This document shows, in pieces, positions 1-7,250 of a DNA stretch of 35,247 nucleotides (the first letter of the stretch is position 1; the number at the start of each line of letters is the position of its first letter). The stretch lies in assembly GCA_025450495.1 (NCBI GenBank), contig JANWHI010000064.1, positions 1 to 35,247 on the forward strand, read 5' to 3'. Both the position numbers and the translations under genes were made by a program. Under the pieces are notes generated by a model that was given only the letters and a program-made list of their open reading frames with translations, ran no database searches and had not been told where the DNA came from. This stretch comes from Candidatus Dormiibacter sp. (GTDB lineage Bacteria; Chloroflexota; Dormibacteria; UBA8260).

Positions 1-76
1 AGTTGCTCGCACGCAACTGCTTTGTCTGCGCCGCTTCGCGCTGCGACTGCGCCGCCCTTCGCCGGTAACTGCCCCA
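1..76. other. left-edge non-coding stretch with small repeats
   Basis: I see no convincing gene here. The first 18 bases form a hairpin, AGTTGC (1-6) pairing with GCAACT (13-18). CTGCGCCGCTTCGC at 26-39 recurs at 47-62 with two extra bases. The stretch abuts structured element copy A and may be the tail of something cut by the window edge. Confidence 0.4.
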
Positions 77-210
77 GCCGGCAGAGGGGATGGCGGCGTC
101 ACGTAGAGAGCATCCGCAGCAGCGAGGAGATCCACTCGGCGAAGCCGAGTTAGCTCCGAAGCGTCCGCGAGGACAGCGACCGGAGTGATGCTGCCATCCC
201 CTCTGCCGAC
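77..210 (-). repeat. structured intergenic element, copy A
   Basis: Two arms, 77-101 and 186-210, are reverse complements at 22 of 25 positions, and the three mismatches are all G/A or C/T. Read on the minus strand, the interior holds a small hairpin (163-174, GTCC/GGAC), the block TTCGGAGCT, a 7-bp hairpin (134-150, ACTCGGC/GCCGAGT with loop TTC), and then GTGGATCTCCTCGCTGC. The same order and the same 17-nt block occur in the element at 4953-5090, where the stems differ but still pair. The element starts 9 nt after the stop of the membrane-protein gene ending at 220 and has the same sense. Function is unknown; a structured 3' UTR or small RNA is possible. There is no T-run, so it is not a classical terminator. 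Confidence 0.75.
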
Positions 211-219
211 GGACGACTC

Positions 220-771
220 TTACCCCCCGGCTTCGGGCAACGGGTGCGGCGGCGCCGACAGCCCTGGTGTGATCTCGCGGGCTGCGGCGCTGAGGAAGGA
301 GCCGCCCCACACCCCGATCGAGAGCAGCCCGCCGAAGATCATCAGCGCCTCGACGCTGACCTTGCCCTGCTTGGTCCAGTAGACGTCCTCGAGGTCGAGC
401 CAGAGAGCGAACTCGTCGAGGGTCAGGGCCGAGCCCACGCCGTAGACGACCGCGTTGAGACTGTGGATCGCCTTCTGCTCGCGGGCGCTGTCGGCGACGA
501 GCAGCCACACGTAGCCGGTGCCGAGCAGACCGCCGATCCCGAAGACGAGGTGGTGGAGGTGACGGCCGTTGCGGCTGAGGTTGTGAAACGGGCCGATGCC
601 GCGCCGGATCATGTGGGTGACGATCCGGGCTGAGATCGCCCCAAGGTCGAAGCCGATCGACGACAGGAAGAGGCGCTCGCGCCGAGGGTCCTGGAAGCTG
701 TACCGGTAGTGGTGCCGGAGGCGCCTGCGCAGCGGGGCGTTGGGGTCGGGACCCTGGGCGGCCGGCCTCAC
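220..771 (-). CDS. conserved membrane protein of unknown function
   Basis: A 183-residue protein with about four hydrophobic segments. The motif RHLHHLVFG lies before the second segment, and an acidic aromatic stretch (TLDEFALWLDLEDVYW) lies between two membrane spans. From memory, His-rich membrane proteins with this layout occur as uncharacterised proteins in Actinobacteria; I cannot name a function. The GTG start overlaps the TGA of the upstream small gene as GTGA (768-771), so the two are probably translationally coupled. The C-terminal tail is rich in proline and glycine. Structured element copy A follows 9 nt after the TAA stop. The clustered histidines could bind a metal or haem, which is inference only. 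Confidence 0.8.
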   Translation of the reverse strand: MRPAAQGPDPNAPLRRRLRHHYRYSFQDPRRERLFLSSIGFDLGAISARIVTHMIRRGIGPFHNLSRNGRHLHHLVFGIGGLLGTGYVWLLVADSAREQKAIHSLNAVVYGVGSALTLDEFALWLDLEDVYWTKQGKVSVEALMIFGGLLSIGVWGGSFLSAAAREITPGLSAPPHPLPEAGG

Positions 772-1022
772 CAGCCGGGCGGTGGCTCCGTGCGGTTGAG
801 CAGGCGGACGAAGTCCTCAGCGCGCGCCACGGCCTCCCAGCGGCGGGCGAAGAAGTCCTGGCAGATCATCCGGCTGTCGGCAAGAGCTGTCACGGTCACC
901 GCCCATTGGTTGAGGGCCTTGGTGACCTCGACCTCGTGGGTGTTCGCCTCGTTGCGCAGGATGATTCCGCTGGGCGCAGGACGGCGTGTTCCGTCATTGC
1001 GTCGGGGGGACGCCATTGCCAT
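768..1022 (-). CDS. small protein of unknown function (84 aa)
   Basis: An 84-residue soluble, charged protein. A GGAGGG ribosome-binding site lies 8 nt before an ATG at 1022; a second ATG two codons later is possible. Its TGA overlaps the GTG of the next gene in a GTGA junction, which supports both reading frames. The middle (EANTHEVEVTKALNQWAVTV) looks like a two-stranded sheet followed by a basic helix. I recognise no family. The pair with the downstream membrane protein is probably a two-gene operon. The same reading frame stays open far upstream only because stop codons are rare in high-GC DNA. Confidence 0.65.
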   Translation of the reverse strand: MAMASPRRNDGTRRPAPSGIILRNEANTHEVEVTKALNQWAVTVTALADSRMICQDFFARRWEAVARAEDFVRLLNRTEPPPGW

Positions 1023-1167
1023 TGCGAGAACCCTCCAGACGGCGGTGGAGCCGGTGGGACGGTGGGCGAGATCGCTCGCCTGCCGTAGCAGCAAACCGAC
1101 TGCGCAGACACCAGCGGTCGGCTGCAATTGTGGCGCAAATCGCCGCGCGACGGAAGGGGCCCGATGG

Positions 1168-2169
1168 TCAGGCGTCGAGATCGAGCGTCCGCTGGGCGCC
1201 GCCCGGGGCGGCAACCACAGGGTCGGCCGGCGCTGGCCGGGCCGCGGCCACCCAGGCGGGCACCTCCCCGTCTCGCTGCGCCATGGTGTCGAGGATCGGC
1301 GGCGGCGGGCGGGGCAGACGCCGGTCGAGCAATGCCCCGAAGTCGAAGGCGTTGACCACCGCGTAGTTGCTCCGGTTGTTGTTGAGCAGCACGTGGACCG
1401 GGGTGCCGCGTGCTGTGGCCGCGCGGATGGCGGGCACCCACTCCTCGAGCTCGTCGGGTGAGTAGAGGTAGTTGAAGCGAAAGTCGCTGGTGGGGCCGTC
1501 CGGGCGGTACCAGGTCTTGCGGTTGCGGCCGTGGAACCGGGCGATGCAGAGCTTGGGCGAGGTGATCGCCAGGATCGGCGGTGCGGTGCCGCTGCCCAGC
1601 TGTGGGGCATCGACGCCGACATACACGCAGTCGAGCTCGGTGAGCAGGTCCTCGGTGGCGGCCCAGGCGCCGTCGTCGAACCAGCTGCGGTGACGGAACT
1701 CGATGGCGACGATGTCGTCGGGGTGGCGGTCGCGCGTTTCGAGCAGGACCTCACGGGCCCCCGGGCGATTGGTGAACCATGGCGGAAACTGGTAGTGGAC
1801 GGCGGCCAGGCGTCCGCTGTCGCGCAGCGGTAGCAGCGCTGCCATGAAGTCGCGAATCTCCTCGGCGGTCGGCGGTCGCGGCCGGCCGCCCTCGCGCTCA
1901 TGCCGGGTGAGGCTGCGGAAAGCCTTGATGTTGAAGCGGAAATCGCCGGGGGTGCGGTCGAGCCAGCCGTCCACGACCTCCGGTTTGGGGATGCCGTAGA
2001 AGCTGGTGTCGATCTCCACGATCGGGAAGTAGCGCGCGTAATAGGTGAGCTTGTCGCGCTGGCGCCGGCCCCGCTCCAGCTCAGCCGGGTAGAAGTCCTT
2101 GTGGTCGGCCCAGTTGCAGGTGCCGACCAGGATCTCGGCGCTCACGGTGCCCCCATCTGTGTCCGGCAT
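1168..2169 (-). CDS. DUF72 (YecE-like) family protein
   Basis: 333 residues matching the DUF72 TIM-barrel family: GTCNWADHKDFYP near residues 16-28, EIDTSFYGIP at 52-61, FNIKAFRSLT near 80, an HYQFPPWF segment, EFRHRSWF, and the late VLLNNNRSNYAVVNAF block. The family is widespread but its biochemical role is not established; some members are annotated as endonuclease-like or sugar-isomerase-like without strong proof. ATG at 2169 was chosen because GAGG lies 8 nt upstream; a GTG at 2144 is an alternative. The gene is divergent from the GGDEF-EAL gene across about 100 bp. The C-terminus has a proline/alanine-rich tail (VAAARPAPADPVVAAPGG) beyond the barrel. Confidence 0.88.
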   Translation of the reverse strand: MPDTDGGTVSAEILVGTCNWADHKDFYPAELERGRRQRDKLTYYARYFPIVEIDTSFYGIPKPEVVDGWLDRTPGDFRFNIKAFRSLTRHEREGGRPRPPTAEEIRDFMAALLPLRDSGRLAAVHYQFPPWFTNRPGAREVLLETRDRHPDDIVAIEFRHRSWFDDGAWAATEDLLTELDCVYVGVDAPQLGSGTAPPILAITSPKLCIARFHGRNRKTWYRPDGPTSDFRFNYLYSPDELEEWVPAIRAATARGTPVHVLLNNNRSNYAVVNAFDFGALLDRRLPRPPPPILDTMAQRDGEVPAWVAAARPAPADPVVAAPGGAQRTLDLDA

Positions 2170-2197
2170 CTGCGAATCCTCGACGAACAGTAACCGC

Positions 2198-2221
2198 GCT
2201 GTGACCGGTGCTGTGACCGGC
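2198..2221. repeat. two tandem 12-bp units between divergent genes
   Basis: GCTGTGACCGGT at 2198-2209 is followed directly by GCTGTGACCGGC at 2210-2221. It lies in the interval between the DUF72 and GGDEF-EAL starts, about 50 nt upstream of the latter. Tandem half-sites of this size can be activator or repressor sites, but nothing in the sequence names the factor. Confidence 0.4.
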
Positions 2222-2269
2222 CAAGCCCCGGTCGCCCGGACAATTGAGCGAACACCCACAAGGAGTTCT

Positions 2270-4924
2270 GTGAGCCTCGCGAACCCCGCTGCGCCGCTGC
2301 CGGGCAAGCGCGCCGCCAACCCGGCACGCCCGTGGGTTGGTCCGGCTCTGCGACTGCGTCTGTTTGCGACGATCCTGGTGGTGCCGGCCATCCCCCTGTG
2401 GGTGATGACCCTGTTCGGTCTGCCGATCTTCTCGCTGCAGCACTCACTGCCGATCTGGGGACTGGCGGTGCTGTTCTTCGTCACCGAGCGCTGGCCGGTG
2501 AGCATGGCCATCCGGCGCAGCACGCCGCTGGTGGGTCTGTCGGCGGCCCCGCTGGTTCTCGGCCTCTTCTACTCGGCTGGCTGGTCGATCATCGGGGGCT
2601 ACCTTGTCGGTGCGGTGCTCGCCGCGGCCAGCCGGCGTGAGCTGCGCCAGGCGGCCACCGCCTTCGGCATCGCGCAGTTCTCGCTGTTCGCCGCGCTCGC
2701 TGCGGTGGCCTTCCGCGTCACCGTGGTGCACCAGGCCGGGGTCGGAGCCGAGCTGGATTGGAACGCGTACTTCGCGGTGTACGCAGCGGCGGGGGTCCTC
2801 ATCCTGACCAGCCTCACGGCCTCTTTTGGAGTGTCGCTGCACGACGGACGAGTGACCCGGCGCCTGGCGGCCGAGAACGTCGTTCTCGCCGTGGTCGGCA
2901 TCGGCGCCTCGGCGAGCTATGGCATGGTGGCGGTCGACCTGATCTGGTCGAATCCGAAGGGACTGCTCGTGCTCGGCGTGCTCGGCGTCGTGCTCGTCGG
3001 CGGCTACCGCATCCTCCTGGTGGAGCGTCGCGAGCGTCGCGTCGCCGAATTCCTCCGCGGCGCTGACATGGCGCTGCACCATTCTCCCGAGCTCGAGTCG
3101 GCGATCCTCGCGCTCATCGGCCGAGCCCGCGAGATGTTCGATGGCCAGATTGCCCAGCTGACCATCTATCCCACCTCCCCGGGCGAGCAGGCCTACCGGA
3201 CCACGGTGCGCGCCGGCGATCCGTCGGGAACCGAGGTGATGGTGCCGATCGACCCGACCGAGCTCGACGACATCCTCGAGGCCGACTCGGACGGCATCAT
3301 CATCGACCGCAGCAGCGCCTCGCCTCTGTCGCGCGACATCCTCGACCGCCGCCACGTCGACCACGCCATGGTTGCCCTGCTTCGTGGCCGGACCCGGCTG
3401 GTCGGCACCCTGATGGTGGGCTCACACCTCAGCGCGCGTAGCTTCGACCAGCGGGATCTTCAGCTCTTCCAGACGCTGGCCATCCAGACCAGCTCGACAC
3501 TGGAGAACGGGCGCCTCGAGCACTCGATCGCGCGGCTCACCGAGCTTCAGCAGCAGCTCTCCCACCAGGCCTTCCACGATTCGCTCACCGATCTCGCCAA
3601 CCGCGCGCTCTTCAGCGATCGCATTGAGCACGCGCTGTTGCGCCGGGCGCGCACCCACCAGCCGGTGGCCGTGCTGTTCATCGACCTCGACGACTTCAAG
3701 GGCATCAACGACACCCTCGGCCACTCGGCCGGCGACCAGCTGCTCGTCGGCGTCGCCGACCGGCTGCGCAGCTCGCTGCGCCGCCCCGACACCGCGGCCC
3801 GGCTCGGCGGCGACGAGTTCGCCGTGCTCATCGAGGACATCGACCACGTGGCCGAGGCCGAGGCCGTGGCCGAGCGCGTGTTCCTGGCGCTGGCCGCACC
3901 CTTTGCCATCGCCGGGCAGTCGGTGGTGGTGCGCTGCTCGATCGGCATTGCCGTCTCCAACAACGACACCGACACCGCCGGCGGGCTGATGAGCCACGCC
4001 GACGTCGCCATGTACGCGGCCAAGACCGCCGGCAAGCACCGTCAGGTCCTCTTCGCGCCCGGCATGGAAGCCGAGATCGTGGCCCGGCGCAGGCTGCAGG
4101 CCGACCTCGAACGCGCCGTCGGTGGCGATGAGTTCGGCGTGCACTTCCAGCCGATCTTCGACCTCTCCAGCGGCCGGCTCGTGGGCACCGAGGCGCTGGT
4201 GCGCTGGCGGCACCCCACTCGCGGCATGGTGGCGCCCGACGACTTCATCCGCGTCGCCGAGGACACCGGCGTGATCCTCGAGCTCGGCGCCGCGGTGCTC
4301 CGCAACGCCTGCGCCGAGACAGTGCGCTGGCAGGTGCGCCACCCGCTGCACCAGCGGATCTGGGTCAGCGTCAACATCTCGGCGCGACAGCTGGCCCAGC
4401 CGCAGTTCGTCGATGACGTTCTCGCCATCGTGGCGCGCAGCTGTCTGCCCCCATCGTCGCTGGTGCTCGAGCTGACCGAGAGCATGGTGCTCGAGGACGC
4501 CGCGGCCAGCATCGCCAAGCTCGAGGCGCTCAAGTTCGCCGGCATCCGCGTCGCCATCGACGACTTCGGCACGGGCTACTCCTCGCTCAGCTATCTGCGC
4601 CGCCTCCCGGTCGACATCCTCAAGATCGCCAAGCCCTTCGTCGACGACCTCGAGGGTGGCGACCGCGGCGACTTCGCCCGCGCCATCGTGGGCATCGGCA
4701 ACGCCCTGCGCTTGACCATGATCGCCGAGGGCATCGAGAACACCGAGCAGCTGGTGACGCTGCGCGAGCTCGGCTGCCACCTCGGCCAGGGCTATCACCT
4801 CTCCCACCCGGTGATCGCCGATGCCATCGACCGCATGCTCGATGCGGGCGGCGTCGACGAGGAGCTGCTGGCGCTGCCGCCGGTCGGGTCACGGATCGTG
4901 CATATCGCGCAAGCGTCCGCGTAG
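2270..4924 (+). CDS. membrane GAF-GGDEF-EAL cyclic-di-GMP protein
   Basis: 884 residues. Residues 25-255 hold about seven membrane segments, 264-425 a GAF-like domain, 438-600 a GGDEF domain and 615-865 an EAL domain. The diguanylate cyclase motif GGDEF is intact at 513-517, with an inhibitory RxxD site (RRPD) five residues before it. The phosphodiesterase motif EAL (641-643), VNISARQL, ELTES and DDFGTGYSSLSYL are also intact. One departure is KIAKPFV where most EAL domains have KIDxxFV; the catalytic Lys remains. Both activities could therefore be functional, with the membrane and GAF parts sensing signals. GTG at 2270 was chosen because AAGGAG lies just upstream and because it clears the divergent DUF72 gene. 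Structured element copy B follows the stop. Confidence 0.93.
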   Translation: MSLANPAAPLPGKRAANPARPWVGPALRLRLFATILVVPAIPLWVMTLFGLPIFSLQHSLPIWGLAVLFFVTERWPVSMAIRRSTPLVGLSAAPLVLGLFYSAGWSIIGGYLVGAVLAAASRRELRQAATAFGIAQFSLFAALAAVAFRVTVVHQAGVGAELDWNAYFAVYAAAGVLILTSLTASFGVSLHDGRVTRRLAAENVVLAVVGIGASASYGMVAVDLIWSNPKGLLVLGVLGVVLVGGYRILLVERRERRVAEFLRGADMALHHSPELESAILALIGRAREMFDGQIAQLTIYPTSPGEQAYRTTVRAGDPSGTEVMVPIDPTELDDILEADSDGIIIDRSSASPLSRDILDRRHVDHAMVALLRGRTRLVGTLMVGSHLSARSFDQRDLQLFQTLAIQTSSTLENGRLEHSIARLTELQQQLSHQAFHDSLTDLANRALFSDRIEHALLRRARTHQPVAVLFIDLDDFKGINDTLGHSAGDQLLVGVADRLRSSLRRPDTAARLGGDEFAVLIEDIDHVAEAEAVAERVFLALAAPFAIAGQSVVVRCSIGIAVSNNDTDTAGGLMSHADVAMYAAKTAGKHRQVLFAPGMEAEIVARRRLQADLERAVGGDEFGVHFQPIFDLSSGRLVGTEALVRWRHPTRGMVAPDDFIRVAEDTGVILELGAAVLRNACAETVRWQVRHPLHQRIWVSVNISARQLAQPQFVDDVLAIVARSCLPPSSLVLELTESMVLEDAAASIAKLEALKFAGIRVAIDDFGTGYSSLSYLRRLPVDILKIAKPFVDDLEGGDRGDFARAIVGIGNALRLTMIAEGIENTEQLVTLRELGCHLGQGYHLSHPVIADAIDRMLDAGGVDEELLALPPVGSRIVHIAQASA

Positions 4925-4952
4925 GTCGGCGCCAGGCGCGGTCGCGCGCGGA

Positions 4953-5090
4953 GGGGGAAGGAGGAGGCGGGGCGCAGGTGCCTTCGGTCAAAGCCGCGCT
5001 GGCGTTCGGAGCTCACCCGCTGCGCGGGTGGATCTCCTCGCTGCGCGGCACATTCCCTCTGGCACCTGCGCCCCGCCCCCTCCTTCCCTC
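4953..5090 (+). repeat. structured intergenic element, copy B
   Basis: Arms 4953-4982 and 5061-5090 are reverse complements at 28 of 30 positions. Between them lie a short hairpin (GCC/GGC, 4993-5003), TTCGGAGCT (5005-5013), a 6-bp hairpin (ACCCGC/GCGGGT with loop TGC, 5015-5029) and GTGGATCTCCTCGCTGC (5028-5044). GGAG (5008-5011) and CTCC (5034-5037) can pair around the hairpin, leaving a conserved internal loop. The order and core match copy A on the other strand at 77-210, but the arms share no sequence with that copy's arms. It begins 28 nt after the stop of the GGDEF-EAL gene and has the same sense. No T-run follows. Confidence 0.75.
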
Positions 5091-5104
5091 GCCTTCGCCC
5101 CACC

Positions 5105-5110
5105 GATACT
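5105..5110 (+). promoter_or_regulatory. possible -10 element (GATACT) of the Kelch remnant
   Basis: GATACT ends 7 nt before the ATG at 5118, the spacing expected for a leaderless transcript. The first base departs from TANNNT. No clear -35 is visible. Confidence 0.35.
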
Positions 5111-5117
5111 TCCTTGT

Positions 5118-5513
5118 ATGCGGTACTTCAGCGGGCGCGGGCGCTGGACTCTTGCAGCCGGGCTGCTCATTTTGGGCGCGGGCGTCATTGCTCTCCTTGC
5201 GATCACGTTGGGGGCGGGCGCGACGCCCGGTCCATCTTCTTCGCGGTTCTCTTCGCCAGCGCGGCAGTCGGTTGTGGAGCACTTGACTGGGGCTTTTCCG
5301 GCGTCGCGAGCGCGCACGGCGATGGCATATGACGTCAGTCGGCATCAGGTTGTGCTCTTTGGCGGGGCTACCGCAGCGGGCGGCAGGCTGCTTGACGACA
5401 CGTGGACGCTTCAGGGCAGGACTTGGACTCAGCGGCATCCGCCTGTGCACCCGGGAGTTTTCGTTGAGGAGCGTATCGATGGCCGCGCTTGGGCCAGCGA
5501 CCGGCCCGCGTAA
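5118..5513 (+). pseudogene. truncated Kelch-repeat membrane/secreted protein
   Basis: A 131-residue frame. An N-terminal hydrophobic segment (about residues 11-32) is a membrane anchor or signal peptide. One clear Kelch-type blade motif follows: MAYDVSRHQVVLFGG, then LLDDTWTLQGRTWTQ. Family proteins carry several such blades to close a propeller. Here the frame loses similarity after TQRHP and stops within 25 residues, with no further blade before the next gene at 5587. The gene is therefore probably a 3'-truncated remnant. Its base composition is somewhat less GC-rich than its neighbours, consistent with decay or transfer. A short intact anchored protein is the alternative. Confidence 0.55.
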
Positions 5514-5574
5514 GCCACGGCAACCAAGAGGACGTCGTCCGCCATGAGCACCAGTCGACGAGGCACCCCCAGGG

Positions 5575-5580
5575 TAAGCT
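5575..5580 (+). promoter_or_regulatory. -10 element (TAAGCT), leaderless start
   Basis: TAAGCT is followed by six bases and then the ATG at 5587. No Shine-Dalgarno sequence precedes that ATG, so transcription probably begins at the start codon. Confidence 0.55.
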
Positions 5581-5586
5581 CGCTTC

Positions 5587-6372
5587 ATGCGCTCCAATCG
5601 CGATCTCTGCAACCTGGCGCTGGCCGCAGCGCAAGCAGCCGGCGACGTGATTCGCGCGGCGCGCCGGGACGCCGCCCCCCTTCACACGCAGATCAAAGGG
5701 GCCGGTGACTACGTGACCGCGGTCGACAAGGCTGCTGAGGCAGCGGCCGTGGCGCTCCTCCGAGAGGCCGAGCCGGACATCGACGTGCTTGCCGAGGAGC
5801 GCGGCGGCGAGGTGTCGAGCCGCATGTGGGTGATCGACCCGCTGGATGGGACAACCAACTTCCTGCGCGGTTACCCGGAGGTGGGAGTGTCGGTGGCTCT
5901 CGTCGAGGACGGGCAGCCGACGGTGGGCGTGGTGACAGCACCGATCACCGGCGGAGCATGGTCGGCGGTCGCCGGGCATGGCGCCTTCGACGCGGCCGGG
6001 CGACGGCTCGACGTCAGCGCCCGGCCCGGAGATGGCGTCGTCGCCACGGGGTTCCCCTTCCGGCGCCCGGAGGTGCAGGCGCGGTACCTGGCGGTTTTCA
6101 CGGCGGCGCTCGAGGCGTTCGAGGACCTGCGTCGCGCCGGGGCGGCCAGCCTCGACCTGGCCTACTCGGCGTCGGGCGTGTGGGACGGGTTCTTCGAGCT
6201 CAACCTGGCGCTCTGGGACATCGCCGCCGGCAGCCTGCTGGTCCGCGAGGCGGGTGGCGTGGTCACCGACTGGGGCGGCGACCCGGCGGCGGTTTTCGTC
6301 AGCGGCAACATCCTCGCGGGCGCGCCCGCCTGGCACGAGCGAATGCTGTCGATCACCCGGTCGGCGGCGTAA
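5587..6372 (+). CDS. inositol-1-monophosphatase family phosphatase
   Basis: 261 residues, the usual size for the family. The metal-binding signature is complete: LAEE at 68-71, WVIDPLDGTTNF at 81-92 (D84, D87) and WD at 210-211 in LALWDIAAG. The family hydrolyses myo-inositol-1-phosphate or related sugar, histidinol or nucleotide phosphates with Mg2+. Substrate cannot be read from these motifs; inositol phosphate is the default, and histidinol phosphate is an alternative seen in actinobacteria. A -10-like TAAGCT six bases before the ATG suggests a leaderless mRNA. The gene lies 32 nt upstream of fabI on the same strand and could be co-transcribed with it, although the functional link is not obvious. 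Confidence 0.9.
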   Translation: MRSNRDLCNLALAAAQAAGDVIRAARRDAAPLHTQIKGAGDYVTAVDKAAEAAAVALLREAEPDIDVLAEERGGEVSSRMWVIDPLDGTTNFLRGYPEVGVSVALVEDGQPTVGVVTAPITGGAWSAVAGHGAFDAAGRRLDVSARPGDGVVATGFPFRRPEVQARYLAVFTAALEAFEDLRRAGAASLDLAYSASGVWDGFFELNLALWDIAAGSLLVREAGGVVTDWGGDPAAVFVSGNILAGAPAWHERMLSITRSAA

Positions 6373-6404
6373 CCCGCGATGGCGCATCGGACTCTGGTCG
6401 CAGC

Positions 6405-7250
6405 ATGGTGAGCGCCGCCGAACGTCCCGTCACGCGTGCCATCGGGGGCACCCTCGCCGGCCGGCGCATCGTGGTCACCGGCGTGCTCACCCCGAAGAGC
6501 ATCGCCTACTCGATTGCGCAGGCCTGCCAGGACCACGGCGCTGAGGTGGTGCTGACATCGTTCGGCCGGGCCATGAGCCTGACCGAGCGCAGCGCCAAGC
6601 GGATGACGCCATCGCCCCGTGTGCTCGAGATGGACGTCACCGACGTCCGCCAGGTTCGCGCCGCGGCCGCCGCGGTGCACGAGCGCTGGGACAGCCTCGA
6701 CGGCGTCGTCCACGCCATCGGCTTCGCTCCCGAGGACTGCCTGGGCGGGCACTTCCTGGAGACCCCGTGGGAGTCGGTCGCCACCGCCATGCATGTCAGC
6801 GCGTTCTCACTGAAGACGCTGGCCGCCGAGTTTGTGCCATTGATGCCAGCAACGGGCGGCGCGGTGGTCTCCCTCACCTTCGACGCCACCCTGGCGTGGC
6901 CGCTCTACGACTGGATGGGTCCGGCCAAGGCGGCGCTCGAGGCGGTCGGCCGCTACCTGGCACGCGATCTCGGTCCGCGCCACGTGCGCGTCAACACGCT
7001 TTCGGCGGGGCCGCTCGAGACCATGGCAGCTAAGTCGATTCCCGGCTTCGGTACGCTGAAGGACGCGTGGGCGGGACAGGCACCGCTAGGATGGGATGCA
7101 GCCGACGCCGGCCCGGTCGCCGACGCCGCGGTCTTCCTGCTCAGCGAGATGGCCCGAGGGATCAGCGGCGAGGTGATCCACGTCGACGGCGGCTACCACT
7201 CGCAGGGGGCGCCCCTGGTCGATGCGGTGGCGCAAGAGGGAAAGGATTGA
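6405..7250 (+). CDS. fabI: enoyl-ACP reductase, InhA/FabI type
   Basis: 281 residues. The enzyme reduces the trans-2-enoyl thioester, the last step of each fatty-acid elongation cycle, with NADH or NADPH. Visible features are the glycine-poor FabI cofactor motif (VVTGVLTPKSIAYSIA), EMDVTD near 75-80, HAIGF at 103-107, and the Tyr-x6-Lys pair Y168 and K175 in LYDWMGPAK. At the second active-site position, nine residues before the Tyr, it has Phe (F159 in TFDATLAWPLY). InhA of mycobacteria also has Phe there, whereas E. coli FabI has a Tyr nearby. ATG at 6405 lacks an obvious ribosome-binding site, and an adjacent GTG is possible. It overlaps fabF by one base (TGATG), indicating an operon. Confidence 0.92.
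   Translation: MVSAAERPVTRAIGGTLAGRRIVVTGVLTPKSIAYSIAQACQDHGAEVVLTSFGRAMSLTERSAKRMTPSPRVLEMDVTDVRQVRAAAAAVHERWDSLDGVVHAIGFAPEDCLGGHFLETPWESVATAMHVSAFSLKTLAAEFVPLMPATGGAVVSLTFDATLAWPLYDWMGPAKAALEAVGRYLARDLGPRHVRVNTLSAGPLETMAAKSIPGFGTLKDAWAGQAPLGWDAADAGPVADAAVFLLSEMARGISGEVIHVDGGYHSQGAPLVDAVAQEGKD

Noticed and set aside
77..210. Structured repeat as an integron attC site
   Set aside because: attC sites also keep structure while sequence drifts, and they lie behind genes, but the arms lack the expected GTTRRRY/RYYYAAC ends and no integrase or cassette array is visible.
1168..1901. Long alternative frames within the DUF72 gene
   Set aside because: DUF72 motifs occupy one frame only; other frames are Ser/Arg/Thr-rich shadows.
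3422..4807. 461-codon open frame on the minus strand opposite the GGDEF-EAL gene
   Set aside because: It is antisense to a gene with intact catalytic motifs, has no recognisable domain, and is explained by scarce stop codons in high-GC DNA.
4953..5090. Structured repeat as an intrinsic terminator
   Set aside because: The arms are long and GC-rich but neither copy has a T-run after the stem, and the conserved core between the arms is unexplained by termination.
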